64,000 bases of DNA from Rhabdornis inornatus (lineage: Eukaryota; Chordata; Aves; Passeriformes; Rhabdornithidae). Below the pieces are notes generated by a model. It was not told where the DNA came from. It worked only from the letters and a program-made list of their open reading frames with translations, and searched no databases. Position 1 is the first letter of the stretch. Every line of letters starts with the position of its first letter. This document shows, piece by piece, positions 1 through 9,762 of this stretch. The translations under genes were made by a program, and so were the position numbers. The stretch is taken from assembly GCA_013397075.1 (NCBI GenBank), contig VWZS01008191.1:582250-646249 (forward strand). The letters are read 5' to 3'.

Positions 1-233
1 AACGCTAAAATCCCGAAGGGAATTCCTGCAGCTCAAAGGGATCCCCTAACTCGCGAAGGGGACGCACACCTGAATCTAAAGGCGAACCAAGCGATCGCTG
101 CTTCCCAGGTTAACCAGGGGATAGCGAAAGCAGCAGATCCACCTGCCCTCGCCCGCCAGCGCTCCCAAAGTTCCCGAAGTTTTCCCGAGGCGTCCCGCGG
201 TCGCGGCGGTCACTCACTCCGTCACTCACTCAC
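1..233 (-). other. Start of intron 1 (truncated by window edge)
   Basis: This begins at the GTGAGT donor (minus strand, first intron base 233) and continues off the left edge. It is GC-rich near the donor and becomes more ordinary toward base 1. A second GTGAGTGA-like repeat sits at 221-230, so the donor has near-identical downstream decoys. No coding sequence is seen in it. Confidence 0.5.
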
Positions 234-326
234 CGCGGCCAGCAGGCAGCCGAGCAGCGGCACCGCCACCCGCAGCACCGAGCCCCGCATCCGCATCCTG
301 CCCGAGCCCCGCATCCGCATCCGCAT
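234..326 (-). CDS. First coding exon of a secreted or membrane protein (signal peptide; partial gene)
   Basis: Read on the minus strand, an open frame with five in-frame ATGs (first bases at 326, 320, 314, 296, 290) leads into a hydrophobic stretch, VLRVAVPLLGCLLAA. It is preceded by arginines, which is the n-region plus h-region layout of a signal peptide. The frame ends at 234 and is followed by GTGAGTGAGT, a strong splice donor, giving a phase-0 exon of 31 codons from the outermost ATG or 21 from the ATG at 296. The ATGs at 326 and 296 both have A at -3. The exon lies in a CpG-rich block with GC boxes upstream, as expected for a vertebrate exon 1. The rest of the gene lies left of the window. 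I do not recognise the protein, because signal peptides are poorly conserved. A 24-bp unit (280-303 and again from 304) is tandemly repeated in frame and creates the extra Met-Arg codons. Confidence 0.6.
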
Positions 327-384
327 CCTCCTGCTGCCCGCGGGCCCCGCGCCGCTCCGGCTGCCGGCGCATCCAGCGGCAGCG

Positions 385-414
385 GGCACGGCACGGCACG
401 GCACGGCACGGCAC
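385..414. repeat. GGCAC pentanucleotide microsatellite, 6 copies
   Basis: Six perfect GGCAC units in tandem, inside the presumed 5'UTR of the minus-strand gene. Being GC-rich and in a leader, its length could affect transcription or translation. Confidence 0.9.
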
Positions 415-426
415 AGCTCAGCACGC

Positions 427-461
427 AGGAGGAGGAGGAGGAGGAGGAGAGGAGGAGGAGG
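427..461. repeat. AGG trinucleotide repeat
   Basis: A run of AGG units with one interruption near 449-450, purine-rich on plus. In the presumed leader of the minus-strand gene, its complement reads as CCT repeats. A potential G-quadruplex former on the plus strand. Confidence 0.85.
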
Positions 462-611
462 CAGCGGCTCCGAGCCCGCTCCGCCGAGCGCCCGCACCGC
501 CCCCGGCACCGCCCCCGCCCGGCCCAGGTACGGCCGGACCCGCGGGACCAGCGCTGCCCCGGCTGCTTCTTCTCCTTTCCTCCTCCTTCCTTTCACCCGG
601 CTTTTTTTGAC

Positions 612-1120
612 CGTAATTCATTTTCCCTTCCTCCTTTTTTTTTTCCCTCTCCTTTTCTTTCTCCTGTTTTTCCTTCTTACCCTTCCTTTCTCATTTCTTT
701 CCTATTTCCCTTCTCATCCCCTTCTTCCCTCCTTTCCATTTTTCCCTTTATCTTTTTCCATTTTCTCCTTTCTTTTTTTATTTCCTATTTCTTCTTACTC
801 CCCTCTTCTTCCCCTCTTCCCCCTTTCTCTCCTAATTCCCACATTTCCTTTTCACTATTTCCCCCTTTCCTCTCTCTTTCCTTTTTACTTTTTCTCCCTT
901 TTCATCTTTCTTTTTCTTTCCCCCCTTCTTTCCCCTTTTTTCTTTTTCTTTCCCATTTCCCCCTCATTCCCTATTTTTTCCTATTTACTCCTTTTCCTTT
1001 TCCTTTTCCTTTTCCTTTTCCTTTTCCTTTTCCTTTTCCTTTTCCTTTTCCTTTTCCTTTTCCTTTTCCTTTTCCTTTTCCTTTTCCTTTTCCTTTCCTT
1101 TTCCTTTCCTTTCCTTTTGT
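612..1120. repeat. Long polypyrimidine/polypurine tract
   Basis: Over about 500 bp the plus strand is nearly all C and T with only scattered A and almost no G; the minus strand is correspondingly A/G. It starts just upstream of the minus-strand gene's CpG island. Such mirror-like homopurine-homopyrimidine DNA is known to be able to adopt triplex (H-DNA) structures. It is also a common place for polymerase slippage and assembly error. Confidence 0.9.
988..1118. repeat. CCTTTT hexanucleotide microsatellite
   Basis: About 18 near-perfect CCTTTT units followed by a few degenerate units (CCTTT/CCTTTT mixtures) up to about 1118. This is the distal end of the polypyrimidine tract. The apparent long Lys-Arg or Lys-Glu reading frames on the minus strand come from this repeat. 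Confidence 0.95.
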
Positions 1121-4100
1121 GACCCAGCACTGCTGGGAAGGGAAAGGAATGATTGATTGATTGAGGCATCTGGCTTTCTCTGAAATAACTCTCTGCTTGG
1201 TAAGAAGTGGTTAAATGGGCCAAAAATCCCAACCCAATTCAGTGATTTGTATGCACATTTTCCCCAGAAAAAGGCAGAACAATTCCATGTCATAGGCCAC
1301 TGACATGTAATTTCTGGATTTCTCAGTTTGGAAGAACAGGTCAAGACCAGGCCGACCTTCATTTTTTAATAAAAATGTGGAAATCTTTCCCCCTTTCCTG
1401 TGCACTGGGCAGCATTTAATTTAATATTAAGGGTAATGCTCTTTTCAACTCAAGACAAGCCTCAGGTCTAAGCTTGCTGTAGTGTAGAAAGCCAAATAAG
1501 CCCTATCAATAAAGGTAAAAATAAGAAAAATTATACCCTCCTCACTCTTATTTTCTCCCCAGGCCCATTAGATTTTCAAGCTCTAACAGATGGACAGATT
1601 TGTTGTCTTGTAAACCACCTGCCAAAAAAAGAAAACAAAATCCTCAAGGAAACAAAACAAAATCCTCATACTTTGGAGGCCCTGGAGACAGCTCCCTAAT
1701 TCCAGGCTCTTTAATTTACTGACACAACGAAGAAAGATGCTATTTTTAGGGAAAAGGCTTAATGGTTAAAAATCTAAAGTTATATCCAGTCTCTAGTTCT
1801 TGTTAGCAAATCACTAAACCATCCACTTTTTCAAGATAACCTGCAAAGGATGAGGAAAACACTGTTTAGTGTCTTTTCCCCCCACTTTTATGGAAATACG
1901 TGTGAATTTATGGCATTTAAAATATTTTCCCTCTTTTTTTGCATTTGGTATGAAAAATCCCAATCCTCTCCCTTGTTTCTCGTCATAGACCTCATGGTGG
2001 CCTGTAATTGCCAGTGAAAAAAGAGGGACAAGATGTTAATTGCCTCAATTAGTTGTACAGAGATTTGAACACCCAGCAAAGCTATATAAAGCTCAATTTG
2101 GATCCTAAAATGACAGGGGCAGAGCTGATTAGCTGGTCACTGCATCCCCCCACTAATTACAGCCACGCTGGGCATCCTTATTTAATTTATTAATGCAGCC
2201 TGAATGCTTTCAAGTAGTCTGTTAAGGAAAAATTCGGGAGGGAAGGAGGAGAGGAGCAAGGTATTGGCAGGTGCTGCTTTTTGTGTTCTTAGCAGAGAGA
2301 AAATCTGAGGGATTTGTGATTTTACAGGAAAAATCTGCAGCACATTTTGCCCTGTGGACTGTGCTGGAGCGAGGTCCAGCTCATCGAATGTCCTGTGGAT
2401 TTGCTGTGTTGAGGGTATGGAAATTTGGCAGAAAATAACCCTCTTGTGATCCTGCTGGTCCTCAGGGATCAGAAGGGCTGGGTGCAGCTGGGTTTAATTC
2501 TTGGTTAAAACCAATTCAGCTCTCAAGTCTGGTCCTGTTCAACAAGAACTTCCACAGATTCACAAATAGTTTGTTTTCAGCACCATAAATCTGCTTGCAT
2601 TCAGTGAAGGAGGACACAGCCCATTGACTGATCCTGAGCAAACAGAGCTGTTTTCCCCTTCTCTTTTTAAATTTCTTCTACATATTTAATTTTATCCAGG
2701 CTCCTTCTATCCTGTAATTTTTGGCCTTGCCAAAGGGGTGGAACAATCACTTGTTATAGGTGGGTTTTGTTGTTTGCAGTCTGCATGTGAGGAATGTTGT
2801 GTCTTCATTTGCATCCTTAGGGGTGTGGAAGTTAATATGCAAATGAGTATTAATGAGGAGCTTGGCTGCTTTCAGTTAGAATTTACAGTGAATACAACAG
2901 GTAAAATAAACACTTTGGTCGTTCTCCACCCTTCTGTGCCTCACTGAAACACCAGGCTGTGAGACCTCTGCCTCCCTCCAGATATCATCCTGTTGTTATT
3001 CCTTGCCCAGGCCAGATGCAAGATAAAAGAGGGGCAAGCTCATGTTTTTTCTCATCAATTCTTCACCAGATTCAGATAACTCTCTAAAAAATCTGATAAT
3101 TTCTTACAAGGCAGCCAGTGAATTCCACAGCGTTGGGAGAATACTTGTTTGATTTAACCCCACCTCCTGCTCATTTCATCCCATGCCCCCAAATCTTGCA
3201 CTGCCTGTATCAGTAAAATCACATTTCTTTCTCCAGTGGTTGAAGGCTTTGTGTCAGTGCAGACTGAAAAGCCTAAAACTCTCTGGAGCCCCATGCTTGG
3301 AGCCTGTGCCATGCCTTTGGCATCTTTTTTTTGCCATATTCTTATCCCTTTGTATACTCTTTAAAACAACAGTGGGAGCCTGAATTCAAAACCTTGGTGC
3401 ACTGTGGTTTTATGGTGTGGCCTAGAGCTGGTCTAAACACTCATTTTTGCCTTGGGTGGATGGGAACAGAATTCCCAGGTATTAAGCTGAATTACTCAGG
3501 TATTACCATTCCAAGATGTATTTCCCCCAAAGCATGGTTCTGTTTTGAGCTGCTGCTCTTCAGCTTCCATTTCTCCCTGCTGGTGGGAGCTTGGTGCTCA
3601 CATCACTGTGATTCCATCCCACACCTCCCTGCAAAAGACTTTCCTAAACTTTGGGGCTGGAAGGTGGCATCTGCTTGGTGTTGAACAGGCTCTCTGCTAA
3701 TAAGTTGATATTGCAGCCTAGATGATTTTTTTGCCTAATTTCAGTCATGAGCAATTTGAGAAAGCCTTGATCTAATTCCTCTTCACATCAGCAGCAGCAC
3801 AGTTACCTCAGTGATCACTGTCTTGGGCTGGTGCATCTTCTCTGTGCCTGCCTTTCTTCATTACCATTATTTAACCCCTCTTCCTCACAGGTAGTTAACA
3901 TTTGTGTTGTGGCATCCTTCACAAAATGCCTTCTCTCTCTGAGAACTGCTTGGGGAAATGTCATACAAATTTAAGAAATTTTGGTGGACACTAATGGCAG
4001 AGGTAAATAAAAGCAGCCACGTTCTTTCCTGGCCATGTTTTTTTTCCTCTGTGCCTCTGGCAATCAGAAATACAAAGACTAGCAGCAGTGGTGTCTAGAA

Positions 4101-5946
4101 GGACAATATTTGAGGGCTGATTCATGCAGCAGTTTGCTGAAGGCTGGATTTGCTGTTCTGTGCCCTTGGGGTTATGTTCCCCATTTAGCTTCCTCTCCAA
4201 AGCCAACACAATTCATCTGTTCTGCTTTCCACTGTGTGACTTTCTTTGAATACACTAACAGCATCACATCCCATAAACAAGCTGCAAAATAAATTCCTGT
4301 GCATTATTTGCATTGGGGATTAGAGGCAGGCAAACACTGGCTGTGGTGTTTTGCAAACAGGACCATTCCATCCACCTACAGGACTTCATTATTTGCAAAA
4401 TGAAGCACAAACAATTGGTGCTTTCCTGTGGTTTAAGTGCCCTTATTCTGCGTGGGGTGGAAAGACCGGAGTGGCCCTAGGGAAAATCTAAAGTGGGTTG
4501 ACCACAACCAAGCAGGGCTGAAAGCTCAGGCTTTCTTTTCTTTCTGTCCCCAGCTGTCCCCAAAAGTTTTCCAGTGAAGTTCTCCTGGAAATCTCCACCT
4601 GTTTAATGACTGAAAGCTGTGAGGGCAGCAGAGGTGGATATGTCAGTGCAGAACATGAAACATCTGAAGAGCAGGAGTGGGATGTTTCAATTAAAAGGAT
4701 CTACCTGGTACAAGCAGGCTAAAATCTTGTCCTTGATCTCTGGGGCAAGGGCAAATTATCCAGTTCCTGATGCTCACCTCACTCTGCAAGCTAAAGATAG
4801 CAATAATTACCTACCCAATTCCCAGGAGAGCTGAGGATTAATTGCTTCATGGTACTCAACATTTATTTTAACACAATCAAAGCCACTGGGAGCAGAAAAA
4901 GTAAGCTTTGCAATTACTATTACATATCCACAGGGGACTATCCACTCTCAAAATGCTTAGATAAAACAGTTGTCTTAAAAATAATTTTTAAAAATTCATA
5001 CTCTTACTTGCATTTGTACAGAAAAAGAGAAAAACTTTGCACTCAGGAAGAACAAGCCAAAATAAAAAATAAATTTAAAAAAAAAAAAGGGAAATAAACT
5101 ACAAGCAAGGACTTTCTCCAGACTCGGATGGGAGGGATGGAATGAATTCAGGTGAGTAGAAAACCATGCATTATTAAAGCAGAGCTGTTTACACTGGGAA
5201 CATTGTAAAACTGCTGCAGGGCACACCACATGCCAAAGGCACAGGGGGAACAGGGCACCTCTCCCTCCTTTCTCCTTGGGGCTCTGCAAAGCCAAGGAGG
5301 ACACAGGAGGTGCCAGGGCAGAAAGCTGCTCAGCACAGTTCTCACCATGGCTACAACCACAGTTCTTAAAATAAAACTGCCCAGCACAGGCAGGTTCTGT
5401 CCCAGGTCGTGGCCACCACAAAGAAACATTTCACCCTCATTACTGAGAGATCTTGATCTCCTCTAACACTCCCTGAGAGTCCTTTGGCAGCAGAAGGCAC
5501 AAGAAGCAAGGAAACCAACTCGGTGATTGACACCAGAGATTGCACAAGCTAAAGAGAAACTTGGGCTAAAACGCTCTGGAGAGGGAGATAAAGCCTCCAC
5601 CTTATCATTAGAGGATGTGGCACAGCTGATGCTTTCGTGGAGGAGGCAGGAAATGGAACATTTTACACAGCCTGGCCAAATGCATCACCGAGATGCTCTG
5701 CACAGAGAGGATTGGCTGCTGGTGTCCACGGAGCAAGCCTCAGTTGCTTCTCACTGGGAGATTAGAATCTCTCTTGTTAAAATAATAACTCTGTTTTTAA
5801 AACCTCAGCAGCTGGAAAGAAGAATGTCTAGAATCTCACTAATTTTTGTGATAAATGTTGTGAGGCTTGGTATAAACTGACAAGTGCAATGAACAGTGAA
5901 TAAAATATTCAGGGCTCTTCCCAAGGTGTCTGCTGGTGGCACTCAC
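1121..5946. other. Non-coding upstream DNA, no gene seen
   Basis: AT-rich DNA with only short chance frames. A possible regulatory patch lies at 2100-2230 and 2800-2870, with several TAAT/TTAAT homeodomain-type cores and two octamer motifs (listed separately). No recognisable repeat family is seen apart from short A-runs near 5078. Confidence 0.5.
2807..2844. promoter_or_regulatory. Inverted pair of POU octamer motifs
   Basis: ATTTGCAT at 2807-2814 and ATGCAAAT at 2837-2844 are perfect matches to the POU-factor octamer in opposite orientations, 22 bp apart. TTAAT and ATTAATGA sequences lie next to the second. Two perfect octamers within 38 bp are unlikely by chance locally, but one such pair somewhere in 64 kb of AT-rich DNA is not startling. 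Treat as a candidate enhancer only. Confidence 0.3.
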
Positions 5947-6044
5947 GGACATGGCTTGTTGGTGGACTTGGTAGTGCTGAGCTGATGGTAGGACTCGATC
6001 TTAGAGGTCTTTGCCAAGCTAAAAATTCCAAGATTCTGTAAATC
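5947..6044 (+). mobile_element. CR1 LINE 3' fragment
   Basis: Contains the CR1 3'-end core with 'GGACTCGATC TTAGAGGTCT' at 5991-6010, then a degenerate 'CCAAG...' segment and an 'AGATTCTGTAAATC' tail resembling the CR1 ATTCT-type terminus. Sense strand is plus. It is diverged and 5'-truncated, with no ORF. Confidence 0.65.
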
Positions 6045-9000
6045 TATTGTTCTCCAAGATCCTATATTTTATCTTTCACCCTGTGTTTGGCTTCAACATG
6101 GACAAAAACCTCCAGAACCTCTGAGACTGGATGTGCCTGAGTTTACTGGAACCAGTTTTGAGGAGGCTGAACTGCCACTTTCATTTCAGGAAGGATTAAA
6201 AGGAATATCCACATTTCAGAAATCAGCATGTTCATTGAATTCATGCTGTTAATGAGGATGTGCCTGATGCATCCAGCTGGTTTATGCTCTGTAGCTGCTG
6301 GAGTCCTGAGGGATGCAAGGAGCCCTGGGGACAGTGGCTCTGACCTGTGGAGAACCAGACACGGGGAAGAAGTGGAATAATGGAGAAAATGCCCAGCAAA
6401 ACATTTTTGGCCACACTGTGGAACATGCTCCCGTTTTTTACACCTGCTGGGCTGGTGTTCTCTTTTCTAAGCCAAAGGAAAGGTGCAGCAGAGATCCAAA
6501 GCACTGGGCGTACACCAGGACACTCTTTGGGATTTCTCAGTCACAAGAGCTCCTGTGAGTTTTTCTCTTTTGTTTTCCACTCCTCTTCTGAAATGAGCAG
6601 CAAGCTCAGGCTGCCTCCTTTCCTCTCTTGCCTGCAGAGAAGGAGATCTTTCATCTCAGCAGACAAAAGCTGAACTTGCTCTGCTCAGCTCTGTCCAAGC
6701 CAGTTGCTCTCACACAGGGCTGGGCAGCCCTGCTGCATGCCTGGACCATGCCAGATTATCCCAGCAGTGCTGAGCTTCCTGCAGGGATCAGTCAGGAAAA
6801 CAACACCAAAATCACAAGGCCAAGGCTCAGACATGGTGATGGAGAAGAGGGAGAAGGAAATAAAACCCCTTCTTCCCCTCAAACTGTTGTTTTTTCGGTT
6901 TTTTTTTTGTTTTTTTGTTTTTTTTTGCAGCTTGGTAGGAAGACACCTGAGCCTGAAACTTGCTGGTTGTCTATCATACATCTCTGAAATCTGGTTGATT
7001 CCACAGGAAAAAGATTAAAGTCAGAGACTCTGTGTGTGGTTAGTGGGAAGGTATCTGCCTGTTTGAGGTCTCCCCTGTGAGCTCATTCTCTCACACCCCA
7101 AACAAACCAAAGTCACTGTAAAGATTTAATTTCTGCCTCTGCCTGGTTCTACTTTTGGCAGTCAGTGAACACTCCTTGTAAGATTATTGGTTTTCCTCCT
7201 GTTTGTTTAGCTGGGATATCCCTTGTTTCCAGCTCAACTCTGCTCTTCAAAATCCTCCTTGCACAAAGAAATGGGAGCATCCCTGCTTTTCCCTTTTCAC
7301 TCAGCTATAATCTCCCAGAGAGAAAGAATCCAACGAGGTGTTAGGGTTGGGAGTTCTTCCTCCAGCCCTCCTTATTATGAATCAGATTTAAAGCAAGCCT
7401 TTCTGGCTGCTGCAGTTCATTTCTCTTGCTTGAGCTGATGAATATCCCAGGGTTTGTGCTGCTCATTTGATTCCCTTGCCTGATGCATTCCTTACATATC
7501 TGCTGCCTCCAGGATAGATTTGTGCAAGCAAATTAAGCATCCTCACTATATGTCAGCAAAACATTACATCCACTAATGGAGGGAAGTGTTATGTTCTAAG
7601 TCCTTTCAACACACATGAAAAATAAAACTCTGTTTCTTGGGGGGAATAAGAAATGACAGCATTCTCCTGAATTAATGCTGTCTGGGAAGAATTTGTCTCA
7701 CATAAATGTAATTTTCCAGATAATTTTGATGTGGTTTTTTTTTCTTTTCCCTGACAACTCTTCTCCCTTTGTAAGCAAAAGATAGTTTCGTGCCCACAAT
7801 CTGCCAGACTGACTGTACAAAACAGGGAAACCCTCTCGTAATCCAGACTAAATAGTGTTAGATTTAACTGGATTGACAATGACTGATTTTCCTTGCTTCC
7901 CATCAATTTCTGACAGTGCAAATGGCAAAGACATAATGATATCTCAAAAAGTGCCATCCTCTTTTTTTTCATCAAGATGTGGATGAGTGAAGGAGCTGAA
8001 GTGTGTTACTCTGATACCTGTGAATTGTGAGCTTCTCCATGAGGTTTGGTGCTGGACTTTTCAAGGAAAAAAGAGATTTTTAAACTGAGGATGCTGCTGT
8101 AGTCATCTAGAAAAAAATCAGGCATATAAAGACATGCTTCCCATGCAGCTCAAAACATTATACAAGTGGATGACATAACATAGGGAATAATTAAGAGAAG
8201 TGAAGCATCAGGCTCCAATGCTTTTGAGTTAAGATAATTGAATTTATTGAGCTTTCCTGACGTGCAGGCTCTGTGCTGGTACTTCCTGTGCTACCTGCTG
8301 CCTCTGAAAGGGATTTCACGGAGAGGTGAGTGACCTTTCTGAAGGGCACAAGAGCTTGGGACTGGATTTTGCCTCCAAGGTGCTGCCTTGAACTCGCTCC
8401 TCACATATCAAAGGCTTGGCACAGCCCCAGCAAAGTTCACCAGGGCTCAGCGAAGCTTTATTTGTTTTAACAGAAAATATGACCCTTGGCATTTGTAACA
8501 TTAATCTTCTCCCTGAACGCTGCTTTATCTCTCTATTTACACTCAGCCCTCTGTGTTTTTACAGCATCTTCTCCCCTGTGCTCACACCTTGGTTCTCAGC
8601 CCCTCTGGAGCAGGGCAGATTTTTGCTTTTTTGTCGCTGCCCTCGCGCACTTTTTGGATGAGCAAACAAGAACTTTGGCTGGGGATGGCAAAGAGCAACC
8701 AACTGCACAGCTCCACGCAGGGTGGGAGTGGCATCTGTGCCCTGAGTTATCTCCAGTTAGAGATAGCCTGGGAACTGGGCTGTGTGCAGCTGGCAAAGGG
8801 AAAAATATTCCACTGAGGGCAGCACCAAGCATTCGTGGATGTGCTCACGGGGATTTTTTGGAGGCATGTGAGACATTCTTAAAGCATGGCCTCACTAAGG
8901 TCCTGTCACCTTCAGGCATTCACAGCAGGATTCTCAGGAGACATTGGGGTGATGGAGGTGTTTTCACTGTAAAACTTAGCTTAGAGCAGCTGGGCTGGAA

Positions 9001-9565
9001 AACTTACAGTGTCTGTCCTCTCTTTAATGGGAATAGTTCTCTGAGGGGGAATTTAGGCAGCTGTGCCACATCTCCCTCTGTCTGGGGAGGTGGGTGGGTT
9101 GGACTCACTCTGCAGTGAGTCATCCCCATCTTGTTTAACTGCAGCTTCACCAATTTTCATTTGTTTATTTGTGTGTTCCAGGCATATCTGATCAGTGATG
9201 CAGCCCTGGAGTCTCACTTCCCATCGAAGTTTTCCAGCAGAAAGGGTGGAGACCACAGGACATCAGACACACAGATGCAGTCTGCAAAACTAGAGATGTT
9301 CTGCTTTTACCATTTATCCATGCTCAGGTCAAACCAAGGCTTTCTGTTCTTGTGAATATCAAGGATGACTACAAAATATAAGCCTGTAATAAAGTCCAAG
9401 ATGAAATTCAGTCTTTCAGTTTATTTTCAAGTGAGAAAATAACAATAATAATAATTTTAAACAATGCTGAGGTAACAAGGAAGCTCTGAATTGGGAATTA
9501 TAATCAGCTAAGGCTTCACTTTAAGAAATTATCCACAATCAAGGGAAAAATCACTACAGACTTGG
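6045..9565. other. Non-coding DNA, no gene seen
   Basis: No recognisable exon or repeat family. A T-rich run lies at 6892-6927. The 210-codon open frame on plus at 8486-9118 has no recognisable domain and is discussed among the rejected items. Confidence 0.5.
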
Positions 9566-9762
9566 TCTAGAATTCCATTTACTCAAATCCAGTTGAAGTT
9601 CGGGCGGTTATAATGTCTAGATTTCAGTTTACTCAAATTCAGTTGAAGTTGGGGAAGTCAGGAAGTTATACTATCTGAATTTCAAATCTATTGAAGTTGG
9701 GGGTGTTATAATGTCTAAATTTCAGTTTACTCAAATCCTGTTGAAGTTGGGGAAGTTATAGT
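9566..9762. repeat. Degenerate minisatellite, about 4 units of 40-58 bp
   Basis: Four diverged tandem units begin with TCTAGA/TCTGAA/TCTAAA and share 'TTTACTCAAAT', 'GTTGAAGTTGGGG' and 'GTTATAATG' blocks. The third unit is shortened and the second carries an extra 'GTCAGGAA' segment. Unit length varies and no unique spacers lie between identical repeats. Confidence 0.85.

Larger units (their letters stand above)
327..560 (-). promoter_or_regulatory. CpG-rich promoter / 5'UTR region of the minus-strand gene
   Basis: The stretch is very GC-rich with many CpGs. It has two GC-box cores (CCGCCCC on plus, GGGGCGG on minus) near 496-520. No clear TATA box is seen, which fits a dispersed CpG-island promoter. 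The transcription start cannot be fixed from sequence. The 5'UTR probably includes the GGCAC and AGG repeats at 385-461. A minus-strand frame is open from 596 through this stretch into the signal-peptide exon, but its composition (a poly-Pro/poly-Leu run made by the AGG repeat) suggests untranslated leader. Confidence 0.5.

Noticed and set aside
607..1122. Plus-strand 171-codon Phe/Leu/Ser-rich open frame
   Set aside because: It is the translation of the polypyrimidine tract; codons made only of C and T cannot include stops.
981..1362. Minus-strand frames with long Lys-Arg or Lys-Glu repeats
   Set aside because: Produced by the CCTTTT hexamer array read on the other strand.
8486..9118. 210-codon plus-strand open frame
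   Set aside because: No recognisable domain, no splice or promoter context, and other frames overlap it. Plausible as chance in 64 kb. Conservation data would be needed to revive it.
9566..9762. Regularly spaced repeats resembling a CRISPR array
   Set aside because: The units are diverged along their whole length with no unique spacers, in a vertebrate genome. It is a minisatellite.
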